Positions 43,800-52,317 of a stretch of DNA of 64,000 nt are shown piece by piece (within the stretch, counting starts at the first letter, position 1; every line of letters starts with the position of its first letter). The notes under the pieces are model-generated. The model made no database searches. It was not told the origin of the DNA and saw only the letters and a program-made list of their open reading frames with translations. Both the position numbers and the translations under genes were made by a program. Source of the DNA: Candidatus Nitrosothermus koennekei (lineage in GTDB: Archaea; Thermoproteota; Nitrososphaeria; Nitrososphaerales; Nitrosocaldaceae); the NCBI GenBank assembly GCA_013538715.1, contig JACAFH010000002.1, positions 186,001 through 250,000 of the forward strand. Reading direction: 5' to 3'.

Positions 43800-44783
43800 T
43801 TATTGAGAGTTTTTAAACATAATTATCCTTTTCTCTACCTCATCTATTGGCATACCTTCTTGTAATTCTCTGCCTTTTACTATACCATCTTTAATATGAT
43901 ATAATTCTTTCCCAACATAACTATAACCGTCATAGAATGGATCGTCATCATTTACTATGAAGAAGAGGTATCTATCTCCTATACCACCTATATAACCTCC
44001 TCCTGCTATCCTAAAGTCCCTCAGATCAGTAACGACCTTTACCTCTTCCTTATCATATGTACCTATTAGATACTTCTCTACCTTAAGAGTAATATATACA
44101 TTAGTATGTGGTTCACTAAGATATAAATCAGTAATATTTAAATTAGTAATATCGTATACTTTACTTTCTGCATCTACACTTTTAAGTGTTATGTTAACAA
44201 CTCTCCCTATACCTATATATTTAGATTCTAATGTAGCGTATTTTAACCTATCCTCTCTTGCTCTATATATAGCATCAATAGTCTCATTTAATGGTTTACC
44301 ATCACGTAGATCTTGACCATATACCTTATCATTAACTATCTTGTATAATCCATATAGACCTCCTAATAGATAATAATTATTACCCCATACTGTATGAGGT
44401 TCTTTATCTGCTATGAATGCTAATACTCTATCTCCGCCTTTTATCCATGATGTTCTAACGCTAGAAAAGTATATCCTGCTACCATTATAACTTCCTGTAA
44501 GCTCTTTCTCTATCTCTATACCTGTTCCACTTTGATACTCTTCTATATCATCTGATACCTTATATGTGTAATCTGATTGGTCTATTATCTTTCCTATAAC
44601 AATATATCGTGCTATCTTAGAGCTTATTTCTAGATTGACACGTCCCTCTGCGAAAAGATCTGGGACGTCTGTCTCATTAAGATTAGTCTTTATCACATTT
44701 TGATTATTTTGCATATTATATGTTATCAATATTATTGATATTGTTATTGCTATTATTGGTGCTATGATGATTAGCCTATTCAT
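43800..44783 (-). CDS. Secreted or membrane-anchored protein with two similar halves
   Basis: 327 residues with an N-terminal signal/anchor helix (LIIIAPIIAITISIILITYN). The mature part holds two related segments: VIGKIIDQSDYTYKVSDD ... GTGIEIEKELTGSYNGSRIY ... GGDRVLAFIAD ... YYLLGGLYGLYKIVND, and GIGRVVNITLKSVDAESKVY ... VYITLKVEKYLIGTYDKEEV ... IGDRYLFFIVND ... YVGKELYHIKDG. Each ends in a line with DLRDGKPLNET or ELQEGMPIDEV. Thus an internal duplication of a beta-rich domain, outside the cell. Not recognised. Seven bases after the protease-like gene. Confidence 0.7.
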   Translation of the reverse strand: MNRLIIIAPIIAITISIILITYNMQNNQNVIKTNLNETDVPDLFAEGRVNLEISSKIARYIVIGKIIDQSDYTYKVSDDIEEYQSGTGIEIEKELTGSYNGSRIYFSSVRTSWIKGGDRVLAFIADKEPHTVWGNNYYLLGGLYGLYKIVNDKVYGQDLRDGKPLNETIDAIYRAREDRLKYATLESKYIGIGRVVNITLKSVDAESKVYDITNLNITDLYLSEPHTNVYITLKVEKYLIGTYDKEEVKVVTDLRDFRIAGGGYIGGIGDRYLFFIVNDDDPFYDGYSYVGKELYHIKDGIVKGRELQEGMPIDEVEKRIIMFKNSQ

Positions 44784-44789
44784 CTCTTA

Positions 44790-45410
44790 TCACCCATATA
44801 TTATCGTTAGAGAATAGCTATCATGAGGCTTTATAGAATCTCTATAGTTACAATTATATGAATGATACATTACTGAATTCTCACTAGTATGCCTAAATGC
44901 TACCCAATGACCAAATTCATGTCTTGCAACATAATTTAGTGCCCATGGACCAACTTTATTATATGGTGAAGCACACTGTCTACTTGTAGACCATTTATCA
45001 TCAGCATTAAATGTTATAGAAGCCTTTACTATATTACCAGATGGCATATTCTGAGAATCATAATAACAACTTCCTATCCAATTTATACATAGCATTGTTT
45101 GTGCTATAAACTCATCTCCTCTATAAGTTGCATATGCCCAATTATCACAAGTATCTTTTTTATTTAAAGTGAATATGGATTGTAACCTATTCCAATCATT
45201 CCTTGCTATATCAAGTTGCTGTGCAACTTTTGAGTATTGATCACCTTTATCATCTAACACAATATTCTTTAGAGAATATGAGTCATAACATACATCTATG
45301 CTATATGATGACCATCTATTACCAGTATAATAGTGTGTAGCATATACTTGCATTACTGTTTGAGTTATTAATAATATTATGCTTATACTTGCTATCATCA
45401 TTGCCTTCAT
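44790..45410 (-). CDS. Secreted metzincin-like metalloprotease
   Basis: 206 residues with a signal peptide (MMIASISIILLITQTVMQVYA). The Zn-binding motif is YVARHEFGHWVAFRHTSE: HEFGHWVAFRH fits HExxHxxxxxH, with Ala where metzincins have the Gly of HExxHxxGxxH. It is followed by NSVMYHSYN, a Met-turn-like segment. Four or more Cys residues in the mature part could form disulfides. Probably cleaves extracellular protein. Its upstream 112 bases are duplicated before the propeller gene at 47165. Confidence 0.75.
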   Translation of the reverse strand: MKAMMIASISIILLITQTVMQVYATHYYTGNRWSSYSIDVCYDSYSLKNIVLDDKGDQYSKVAQQLDIARNDWNRLQSIFTLNKKDTCDNWAYATYRGDEFIAQTMLCINWIGSCYYDSQNMPSGNIVKASITFNADDKWSTSRQCASPYNKVGPWALNYVARHEFGHWVAFRHTSENSVMYHSYNCNYRDSIKPHDSYSLTIIYG

Positions 45411-45517
45411 TATCTATCTTAACTAATAAGGGATATATATATATCGAAATTTAAAGTATAATTTATCTATTATCTATCTATATTGAAGAGATTATCATTA
45501 ATTAGATAAAATATTAT
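45406..45517 (-). repeat. Duplicated promoter segment, copy A
   Basis: 112 bases from the start codon of the protease-like gene outward. It matches 47161-47268 almost base for base: four substitutions and one 4-base difference in the ATATAT run. It contains the TATA-like CTTTAAATTT, an AT-alternating stretch, and GATTATCATT near its far end, close to the stop of the upstream gene. Confidence 0.85.
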
Positions 45518-46191
45518 TATGGAAGTTTATAATCTGTAATACCTATATCTGCCGAGTCTGGTGAAGTTAAATCGTCATATGCTAAATTATAATCATATCG
45601 TATACCAACACTAATGGTATCTATTGTCATATTTAATAGCTCTACATTCCATTTACCTCTTATCATTGCAGATAATGACTCTTCTGGTTTAAGCATATAT
45701 GCTTCTACAATAGAAGGTTTAGGATAAGGATCTATGTCAGGAGAATAACCTGCATCGATCGCTCTTACTGTTAAAGGCATTGGACCATTCTCTATACCGC
45801 CTCCTATTATAAATCCTGTTATATAAAATGGCTTTTTGCTAATATTTGTTATAGTAGCAGCTATTATCTTATCATCTGCATTAGCATATTTGAGTGAGAA
45901 TTCTGCTTCATCGTTCTTATATATTATATCAAATGTGCCATTCTCTCGTTTTAATGCACTACTTGTTCTAGTTACATATATCTGCTCTAATCTTATACCA
46001 TCTACTTCGTCTATTTTACCTTTTATAATAGTAGCATTAGAATATATAGGCTTTAGAGAATTTGCTAAATCTGATAAAGTATAATTCTTTATTGTTGTAG
46101 GTGCGCTTTCTTGAATATAATTCTCAGCTTGTATTGTTATTATTGTAATACATGTTATTGCTATAGATAGTATCAATAATAATTTCTTCAT
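45517..46191 (-). CDS. Secreted beta-rich protein
   Basis: 224 residues with a signal peptide (LLLILSIAITCITIITIQAE). The mature part is beta-rich with FSLKYANADDKIIAATITNI, then FYITGFIIGGGIENGPM and ESLSAMIRGKWNVELLNMTI, a pattern seen in Ig-like or DUF-type archaeal extracellular domains. Not recognised. It overlaps the propeller gene's stop by four bases, and its own stop touches the duplicated promoter segment. Confidence 0.65.
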   Translation of the reverse strand: MKKLLLILSIAITCITIITIQAENYIQESAPTTIKNYTLSDLANSLKPIYSNATIIKGKIDEVDGIRLEQIYVTRTSSALKRENGTFDIIYKNDEAEFSLKYANADDKIIAATITNISKKPFYITGFIIGGGIENGPMPLTVRAIDAGYSPDIDPYPKPSIVEAYMLKPEESLSAMIRGKWNVELLNMTIDTISVGIRYDYNLAYDDLTSPDSADIGITDYKLP

Positions 46192-47165
46192 GTGAATGAG
46201 CCCACCACCAACTTTGAACCATTAGGACTACGCAAAGCAGCATAATATGTCTTACTAGAGTATATAGTATCTATGCCAAATCCTTCACAATTACTACACT
46301 CGCTAGACAAATCATCTACTATCCATTGATCAGTGCTATAATCATACTTTGCTACTTTTGGAACGTCTACAAATGTTACTACAGCATAACCATAACTACC
46401 TATAACTGCTACGTCGTATACTCTATTTGGAGCAGTTGTAGACGTCTCTGCTACTAAGCAACTTAATGTTCCTACAGCTCTAATCTTCTTCTCTTCCATG
46501 AATGTCACCCATAAGAAATCTTGAGAATCATCTACTGCAATAAACCATGGTTTTGACCTCTTAAAATCTACACATAACGTAAATTGACCAGTACTTACAT
46601 TGAATTTGTAGAGCTTGTTATTCCTCTGGTCAACTATAAACATTCCACTTATATCAGTGCTCTTATCTATACCTTCTGGATTAGAATTTGACTCAGGTAG
46701 AGTATATGATGTAATTGTGCAACTGTTACCATTTTTAACCGATTTGATAACCTTCCCAGTATTATAACTTGTAAAGTATTGTAAGTTAAAGGAGTAACTA
46801 TCTATATCGTCTGCACCGTTAATACTGTTGTTAGTACAATCTAGTTGTGTATTATTACTTGCATTATAATATGTAATCTTATTATTTATATGCTGTGTAA
46901 AAGCTATCTTTGAATTTGATTGTACGTCTATGAAGTGAGGATCTCCATTAACAGTATAAGATGTTACACTACAATTACTAGTATTGAACTTTTGTAACCT
47001 GCCTGCATCAATAGCAACCCATACATTAGAACCATATACCTCAACTCCTTTTGGTGCTGATTGTGTAGAGCAACTTCTTATCTTTGTTGCTTCTACATCG
47101 TTTAGATTTATTATGATCATTACTTGTAATAACAGTATTATCAACAATATTCCAGCTATCTTCAT
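46188..47165 (-). CDS. Secreted beta-propeller protein (virginiamycin B lyase/SMP-30-like)
   Basis: 325 residues with a signal peptide (IAGILLIILLLQVMIIINLN). The mature part has repeated units: PKGVEVYGSNVWVAIDAGRL, KPWFIAVDDSQDFLWVTFME, NPEGIDKSTDISGMFIVDQR, which are Vgb/NHL-like propeller blades, giving about six. Six or more Cys suggest disulfides (for example SSECSNCEGFG near the end). Probably binds or modifies an extracellular ligand. First gene of a two-gene unit. Confidence 0.75.
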   Translation of the reverse strand: MKIAGILLIILLLQVMIIINLNDVEATKIRSCSTQSAPKGVEVYGSNVWVAIDAGRLQKFNTSNCSVTSYTVNGDPHFIDVQSNSKIAFTQHINNKITYYNASNNTQLDCTNNSINGADDIDSYSFNLQYFTSYNTGKVIKSVKNGNSCTITSYTLPESNSNPEGIDKSTDISGMFIVDQRNNKLYKFNVSTGQFTLCVDFKRSKPWFIAVDDSQDFLWVTFMEEKKIRAVGTLSCLVAETSTTAPNRVYDVAVIGSYGYAVVTFVDVPKVAKYDYSTDQWIVDDLSSECSNCEGFGIDTIYSSKTYYAALRSPNGSKLVVGSFT

Positions 47166-47268
47166 TATCTATCTTAACTAATAAAGGATATATATCGAAA
47201 TTTAAAGCATGATTTATCCATTATCTATCTATATTGAAGAGATTATCATTAATTAGATAAAATATTAT
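47161..47268 (-). repeat. Duplicated promoter segment, copy B
   Basis: 108 bases directly before the propeller gene start, almost identical to 45406-45517. Both copies begin at the ATG, so the start, leader and promoter were copied together, while the coding regions downstream are unrelated. Confidence 0.85.
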
Positions 47269-47541
47269 GAGGTTAATGCTTCTTATCGATTCTTCCTCTA
47301 ATGCTATAAAGTTCTTATTATCTCAATTCAATAATTACTATACTTAGAAAAGAATTACATTATATGAAAGAAATATTGAATCCTTATTCATAAATCTTCT
47401 CTATCTTTAATACTAGCAATATATCCATTATTCTGTAAGAAACATACTCATGAATAAAGCATTCATGATTCATCTTTTTATAATGATAGGAAGAGCATTC
47501 TATAGTTGTGTATGCTAGACACTTGGCCCAATATATAATAG
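47269..47541. other. Intergenic stretch before tRNA-Ser
   Basis: About 270 bases without a supported gene. The small minus-strand frame at 47384-47584 runs into the tRNA and is not a gene. No further repeat or RNA was found. Confidence 0.5.
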
Positions 47542-47649
47542 CGCCGGGAGAGGGATTTGAACCCTCGAGAGCTATAAAGCTCATCGGCTCTCAAGGCCGA
47601 CGCATTAGTCCACTCTGCCTTCGGTATTTATAATCCCGGCTATCCCAGC
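47542..47649 (-). tRNA. tRNA-Ser(UGA) with non-canonical intron or duplicated acceptor strand
   Basis: Read on the minus strand: anticodon arm TCGGC-CTTGAGA-GCCGA with anticodon UGA, a serine-type variable arm GAGC-TTTATA-GCTC, T arm GAGGG-TTCAAAT-CCCTC, acceptor 3' strand TCCCGGC and discriminator G; CCA is not encoded. Before the D arm (GCA-GAGTGGACTAA-TGC) there is extra sequence. Two 5' acceptor strands are present: outer GCTGGGA (47643-47649, one G-U) and inner GCCGGGA (47634-47640, perfect). With the outer one, about 22 bases must be removed between U8 and G9; with the inner one, about 13. A TATA box (CATTTAAGG, about 47673-47681) fits transcription from about 47649. Confidence 0.9.
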
Positions 47650-47681
47650 GCATAAGTAGATTAGAATTGCTTCCTTAAATG

Positions 47682-48623
47682 TTATTCTAGCATTCCTTTA
47701 ATTACTTCACTCCATGCTTTGGCAATATTAAGCCTATTGTAACCACCTCCTCCTAGTGCTATAATCCTACCATTGGCATGTTTATGTGCAATTTTATGCA
47801 ATATACTAGAAGCGTATCTATGAATCTCTTCACTATATGTTAGATGAGTTAATGGATCACTCTTTAATCCATCAGCACCACATTGGAATATTACTAGTTG
47901 AGGATTTGCATTATCTATGAATTCTTCCACTCTCTTAAACGCATCAACGAATTCTTTATCTCCAGAGTATGGCATCAATGGTATATTAAGTTTGGTTCCT
48001 TTTGCTTCTTCTTCTCCATCCTCGTAAGTAAATCCAGTACCTGGATATAGATATCTCCCATCTTCATGTATATCTGCTATCGTAATACTTTTATCTTTAG
48101 CATATTCATAGTATACTCCATCACCATGATGTGCGTCTATATCAATATATGATATCCTCTCTATGTTGTAGATGCTTCTAGCACATTCTATAAGTATGCC
48201 TATATCATTAAATACACAGAAACCTCCCGCTCTATCTCTTCTAGCGTGATGCAAGCCACCTATAGGGTTGAATGCATGGTCTACTTCTCCTTTCATAATC
48301 AGTTCTAATCCTTTTAATGTTGAACCAACTACATATGCTGCTGCCTCATATACCCCTCTATATGCTGGTGTATCACCATAGTCTAGAAAACCATACCCTA
48401 ATATTGATGCCTTCTTAACATATTCTACATATGCTTTATCATGAAAGGCCAATATAACCTCTTCATCTGCCATCACTGGCTCTTCTATTCTTACAAATTT
48501 ATCAAGATCTGCTTCATGAAAAAACTTCCAAAACGCATCTAATCTATCCCTCCCTAATGGATGTGGTGCATCAAAGCCATACTTAGCTAGTTCTTTACCA
48601 TAAAATAATGCTATTCTATGCAT
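47682..48623 (-). CDS. Histone deacetylase/AcuC-family protein
   Basis: 313 residues, zinc-dependent arginase/deacetylase fold. GLHHARRDRAGGFCVFNDIG, then the double-His plus Asp ISYIDIDAHHGDGVYYEYAK (about 160-175), QLVIFQCGADGLKSDPLTHL and the catalytic-loop GRIIALGGGGYNRLNIAKA. Cytoplasmic. In archaea these may deacetylate proteins such as histones, Alba or acetyl-CoA synthetase, or act on acetylpolyamines; the substrate is not known here. It starts 27 bases from the SRP19 gene on the same strand. Confidence 0.93.
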   Translation of the reverse strand: MHRIALFYGKELAKYGFDAPHPLGRDRLDAFWKFFHEADLDKFVRIEEPVMADEEVILAFHDKAYVEYVKKASILGYGFLDYGDTPAYRGVYEAAAYVVGSTLKGLELIMKGEVDHAFNPIGGLHHARRDRAGGFCVFNDIGILIECARSIYNIERISYIDIDAHHGDGVYYEYAKDKSITIADIHEDGRYLYPGTGFTYEDGEEEAKGTKLNIPLMPYSGDKEFVDAFKRVEEFIDNANPQLVIFQCGADGLKSDPLTHLTYSEEIHRYASSILHKIAHKHANGRIIALGGGGYNRLNIAKAWSEVIKGMLE

Positions 48624-48650
48624 AAGATTATTAATAATATATTTTAATAT

Positions 48651-48938
48651 TTACTTTCTCATCTTCTTTATCTCTTTTGCTAGCTCTCTAATTATCAACT
48701 CTTTGTTATCATCCTTCTCTATCATTATATAAGCGGATCTCTCATACCATCTCTTAGGATATCTAGCATTTGTATTATTTGTAATCTCTTTATAACCTAG
48801 ATTCTTTGCTGCATTGATTAACTCTTCGATCTTTGGTTCAAACACTGATAATTCTTTACTAACTCTTCTTCCCTGCTTTCTACTTGAGTTCTTATCAAAA
48901 TAATCTAGCCAGATAATTATATGCTCGTAATCCTTCAT
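48651..48938 (-). CDS. srp19: Signal recognition particle protein SRP19
   Basis: 95 residues. EHIIIWLDYFDKNSSRKQGR then RRVSKELSVFEPKIEELINA, ARYPKRWYERSAYIMIEK. These are the 7S-RNA-binding tetraloop contacts of SRP19, which helps SRP54 assemble on the SRP RNA. Four bases after rps8e, so same operon. Confidence 0.93.
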   Translation of the reverse strand: MKDYEHIIIWLDYFDKNSSRKQGRRVSKELSVFEPKIEELINAAKNLGYKEITNNTNARYPKRWYERSAYIMIEKDDNKELIIRELAKEIKKMRK

Positions 48939-48942
48939 ACAA

Positions 48943-49320
48943 TCACTTAAGTAATACCGAGTTTATAGTTCCGTCCTGACCCGGTCGTGAAACTACTCTT
49001 GCTTTTCCTAACTCTGTCTCTATTATTGCGCCTTTTGTTATAACTCCTCTTCTAGCATAATCTCTATTTGCTGCATTCTCAATAACTCTAATTATCTTTA
49101 CCTTGGATACCTTTGTTTGATCTGCAACGTTTGTAAATTCTCCTCTTTTTACTGCTACCTTTATATTATTGCCTCTTACTCTTCTACACACTATCTCCTC
49201 TTTTCCAACAATTGGTTCTGATGGGTATCTATCTATCTCAAACTTTCTTCTAGCTCTATAACTATTTCTTCTTCCTCCACTAGGTTTTCTCTTATTTAGA
49301 TTCTCAACGCTTTTTCTCAT
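48943..49320 (-). CDS. rps8e: Ribosomal protein eS8
   Basis: 125 residues. Basic start (KPSGGRRNSYRARRKFEIDR), VCRRVRGNNIKVAVKRGEFT, and the conserved C-terminus RRGVITKGAIIETELGKARV with SRPGQDGTINSVLL. A 30S subunit protein. Co-transcribed with srp19 and the scpB gene upstream. Confidence 0.96.
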   Translation of the reverse strand: MRKSVENLNKRKPSGGRRNSYRARRKFEIDRYPSEPIVGKEEIVCRRVRGNNIKVAVKRGEFTNVADQTKVSKVKIIRVIENAANRDYARRGVITKGAIIETELGKARVVSRPGQDGTINSVLLK

Positions 49321-49344
49321 ACCATTAATTTTATGGATACGTTA

Positions 49345-49866
49345 TTAAGTCTTTTCTAGAATAGGCATACCATCTTTTGATATTATCTTCTCTATACCAA
49401 AATAATCTTGAAATTTCTTAGTTGTCCTATAAACTTTATTTCTATTCACCTTCTCATACTTTATGAATTCTGATTGTAGTAGTAGTTTTAGATGAGAATA
49501 TACTTGTGAACCTCTTATATTTACTAACTCTTTTGCACTTACAGGTTGCATATATGCTATACATGATAATGTCTTTAGCACACTATTTGAGAGTAAAGGC
49601 TTACTTGCAAACCTCCTAACTATGCTATTATACTTTAGTTTTAATTGTAAAACAAAAGACCCGTCTTGTAACTCTACCACTTCTAATGCTTGGAGATTTG
49701 AATTGATGACTTTTGCTACCTCTCTAGCTAATCTTGCAGCCTTACTAACAGACTCTGTTCCAGCAGCATATTGTATATCTTTTATGCTTAGCGGTTTACC
49801 AGCAGCATATAATGCTGCTTCTATCCTTGCCATCATCTCTATCTCATTCATACTAATTAATATCAT
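49345..49866 (-). CDS. scpB: Segregation and condensation protein ScpB
   Basis: 173 residues; start at the second Met (MNEIEMMARIEAALYAAGKP) is likelier. Two winged helices: EMMARIEAALYAAGKPLSIK to about 75, and LSNSVLKTLSCIAYMQPVSA to the end. ScpB dimers work with ScpA and SMC in chromosome organization. No scpA or smc is nearby. It is the first gene of the scpB-rps8e-srp19 run; its start lies 58 bases from RNase P RNA. Confidence 0.87.
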   Translation of the reverse strand: MILISMNEIEMMARIEAALYAAGKPLSIKDIQYAAGTESVSKAARLAREVAKVINSNLQALEVVELQDGSFVLQLKLKYNSIVRRFASKPLLSNSVLKTLSCIAYMQPVSAKELVNIRGSQVYSHLKLLLQSEFIKYEKVNRNKVYRTTKKFQDYFGIEKIISKDGMPILEKT

Positions 49867-49923
49867 ATAGTTATGATTTAATATATGCTTTAATTATTGT
49901 TAATAAATAACTAAAATAAAATT

Positions 49924-50205
49924 GCGTGCTAGTTGTAACCCTCCTTCTGTTTTAGGCAGGATTCGACTATGCGGCCTACCTGAACCTCGTGCAAAGGCTC
50001 ATTGGTTCAATATTTGGCCTTGCTCCATATAGAGCTGCAGTTTCATTCCTTGTTAGGAACTTCAGCTTTTTAGCATCATCATACCCTAACTCGGATTACT
50101 TTTCTGTGCAGTTGTCAGCTATCTCTAGCTATCCATCGCTGGATTATATCTTTGCATGGAGGGAGGAGTTTCCTCTGTTAGACAGTAACCTGCCCACTAG
50201 CTCGC
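49924..50205 (-). ncRNA. rnpB: RNase P RNA (archaeal type)
   Basis: About 282 bases read on the minus strand. P1 is formed by GCGAGCTAGT (50205-50196) pairing with ACTAGCACGC (49933-49924). CR-I reads ACAGAGGAAACTCCTCC and the matching CR-V near the end reads ACAGAAGGAGGGTTAC, together forming P4; GGAGCAAGGCCAAAT and GGTTCAGGTAGGCCGC lie between. This box order defines RNase P RNA, the ribozyme that cleaves pre-tRNA 5' leaders. A plus-strand ORF across it is spurious. It lies between scpB and a PAP2 phosphatase. Confidence 0.9.
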
Positions 50206-50234
50206 ACTATATCTTCTACAAAAATTATATAAAA

Positions 50235-50882
50235 TTATTTTGTAAGTAAAGGCTTATCTATCTTTAATAGTTTTGTAAATATACTTGCTATTATTAATCC
50301 TAGTAATATGCCACCTATAACATCAGTAGGATAATGTACGCCTACATATACTCTACTAATGCTTACACCAATTGGGAATAACCATATTGACATGGATAAC
50401 CTTCTCTTAGGCAATACATATTGTATTATATATGCAAATATTGTACTCCTTGCTGCATGACCTGAAGGATAAGAACCTGTGAAGATGTTAGTATCATCAT
50501 CATCAATCTTGAAACTTAGATACTGACTGTAATCTGGTCTCTCTATATATAATAATGATTTTAGTTGCAGTGTTATAAATACTGCTATTATAAGGGTTAC
50601 CAGTAGTATAGCGCCTACCTTTCTACTCTTATGTCTTATAAGAAGTATGAACGATATTATAAGCAATGGTGAAAAGTAGAATGGATATATATCCGCTGTA
50701 AAACTAAATGCTAACATTATAGCATCTAATATTGAATTACCTCTAGTAACTCCTCTTACTATAGAATCATCTATATCTCTAATTGTATTAGATACTACTA
50801 TAATGCTTGTTATTATGAACAATCCTACTATTACTACAAATATTTTAGACCTTATCTTAATTAACATGCTCATTTGTATCAT
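50235..50882 (-). CDS. PAP2-family membrane phosphatase
   Basis: 215 residues, six transmembrane helices. The three phosphatase motifs are present: KSLLYIERPDYSQY (KxxxxxxRP, about 113-121), SYPSGHAARSTIF (PSGH, about 138-141) and ISRVYVGVHYPTDVIGGI (SRxxxxxHxxxD, about 178-189). The active site faces outside the membrane and would dephosphorylate a polyprenyl or glycerolipid phosphate. The start may be the second or fourth Met. Its end lies 30 bases from RNase P RNA. Confidence 0.9.
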   Translation of the reverse strand: MIQMSMLIKIRSKIFVVIVGLFIITSIIVVSNTIRDIDDSIVRGVTRGNSILDAIMLAFSFTADIYPFYFSPLLIISFILLIRHKSRKVGAILLVTLIIAVFITLQLKSLLYIERPDYSQYLSFKIDDDDTNIFTGSYPSGHAARSTIFAYIIQYVLPKRRLSMSIWLFPIGVSISRVYVGVHYPTDVIGGILLGLIIASIFTKLLKIDKPLLTK

Positions 50883-51249
50883 TATGTCTATTATTATTTA
50901 ATCCATTATATTCTAATTTCTCTATACTAGATTGTATCATTTATCATCTATTAAATAAGCTAGAGATTCTATAGATATCTAAAATGTTAATTATTATGTA
51001 ATGCTGGAATGATAATTCATTATAACTTTTTATTTCAATTCATTATACTGAGCGTAATCATAATCTACAAGATAAATGTAGATGACCTAAGGAGAGAATA
51101 AAGATGTATAAATAAAATTAATCTACCCTCTATTCAATCAAATATATTAGTTCACTAATTTGTATCATAAAACAATAATATTAAGTTTTCTTTACTCTAG
51201 ATTATATACAACAATAATAATTATTAACCAAAACAAATAGATTAAGGAT
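50883..51249. other. Divergent intergenic stretch of about 370 bases
   Basis: Between the PAP2 gene and dppB, which point away from each other, so it must hold both promoters. AT-rich. A short mixed-sequence patch near 51001-51110 has no box or tRNA pattern that I can name. Confidence 0.45.
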
Positions 51250-52314
51250 ATGAATGAAGAAAAGAGCTCTAACCAATTTAAAAAGTTTGTAATAAAGAGA
51301 ATTATAAATATGTTCATAGTATTATTTGCGACTTTATTAATAACTCTAATTCTAGTAGGACCTACAATGGATAACATATTGAAGAGAACTATTGAATTCG
51401 AGGTTAACGAAGAGATTAGAAATACGAAAGGACTAGTCTTTAATAGTGAGTCAGAACTGCAAGAGTATAAGAAGGAGAGAATAGAAGCACATATAAAGAG
51501 TTTAGGTTTGGATGAAGCATGGTATTCTCCAAAGAGATTATGGTTAACACTAATCAAGGTAATGAGCTTAGATTTTGGGCGAGCGTATACACTAACTAGT
51601 TTCTCTGGTTCTGCAAAAGTTATAGACATAATAATGGAAAGATTGCCAAGAACTATATTATTATTTACATCTTCTACAGTAATTGTAACCATAGTTGGAT
51701 TGTTATTAGGAGCATTATCTGCTAGTAAGGTAGGTTCGCTAATAGATAAATTAACCTCAGGATTTGCCATAATTAGTAGTAGTTTCCCATTATGGTGGAG
51801 TGCTATGATAATGATACTCTTATTCTCGTTTACATTCTCAATATTCCCTGCTAGAGCTACGCCTTTGATCTCTAGCACAGATCCAGCTTACATTTCGGCA
51901 TTACTTTATCATATGATCTTACCATTAATAACATTAGTTATCTTTAGTTTCGGTACATGGGCATATATAGTTAGAAACTTTATGATAGGAATCATGGGCG
52001 AGGATTATATAATGGCAAAGAGGGCTGAGGGAATACCAGAGAAAAAGATAATATATTCTCATGCTTTAAAAAATGCTGCACCGCCAATAATAACTGTTGT
52101 AGCATTATCACTATCTGGTTCAATAGGTGGTGCCATAATCTCAGAAGCTGTATTCGATTGGCCAGGAATAGGTAAACTATATTATGATGCAATAAGTGTA
52201 TTTGATCTGCCAGTAATAATAGGTTTAACTTATATAACTACCATAGTATTTTTGATAAGTATATTCATTGCTGATATACTATATGGCTTCTTTGATCCAC
52301 GCATAAGGGTATGA
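51250..52314 (+). CDS. dppB: ABC transporter permease, DppB type
   Basis: 354 residues, six transmembrane helices. The first is FVIKRIINMFIVLFATLLIT, followed by a long extracytoplasmic segment, as in DppB/OppB. The EAA loop, which touches the ATPase, is EDYIMAKRAEGIPEKKIIYS then HALKNAAPPIITVV (about 255-285). C-terminal GGAIISEAVFDWPGIGKLYY matches peptide/nickel transporters. It lies three bases upstream of dppC. No substrate-binding protein or ATPase gene is adjacent. Confidence 0.92.
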   Translation: MNEEKSSNQFKKFVIKRIINMFIVLFATLLITLILVGPTMDNILKRTIEFEVNEEIRNTKGLVFNSESELQEYKKERIEAHIKSLGLDEAWYSPKRLWLTLIKVMSLDFGRAYTLTSFSGSAKVIDIIMERLPRTILLFTSSTVIVTIVGLLLGALSASKVGSLIDKLTSGFAIISSSFPLWWSAMIMILLFSFTFSIFPARATPLISSTDPAYISALLYHMILPLITLVIFSFGTWAYIVRNFMIGIMGEDYIMAKRAEGIPEKKIIYSHALKNAAPPIITVVALSLSGSIGGAIISEAVFDWPGIGKLYYDAISVFDLPVIIGLTYITTIVFLISIFIADILYGFFDPRIRV

Positions 52315-52317
52315 CAG

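Noticed and set aside
47384-47584. 66-codon minus-strand ORF ending in the tRNA
   Set aside because: It includes part of tRNA-Ser in its start; no motif or RBS.
49989-50249. 86-codon plus-strand ORF
   Set aside because: It lies across the RNase P RNA, which is supported on the minus strand by paired P1/P4 and conserved boxes; the ORF has no protein-like pattern.
51192-51878. 228-codon minus-strand ORF
   Set aside because: Shadow of dppB; the plus strand has the permease motifs.
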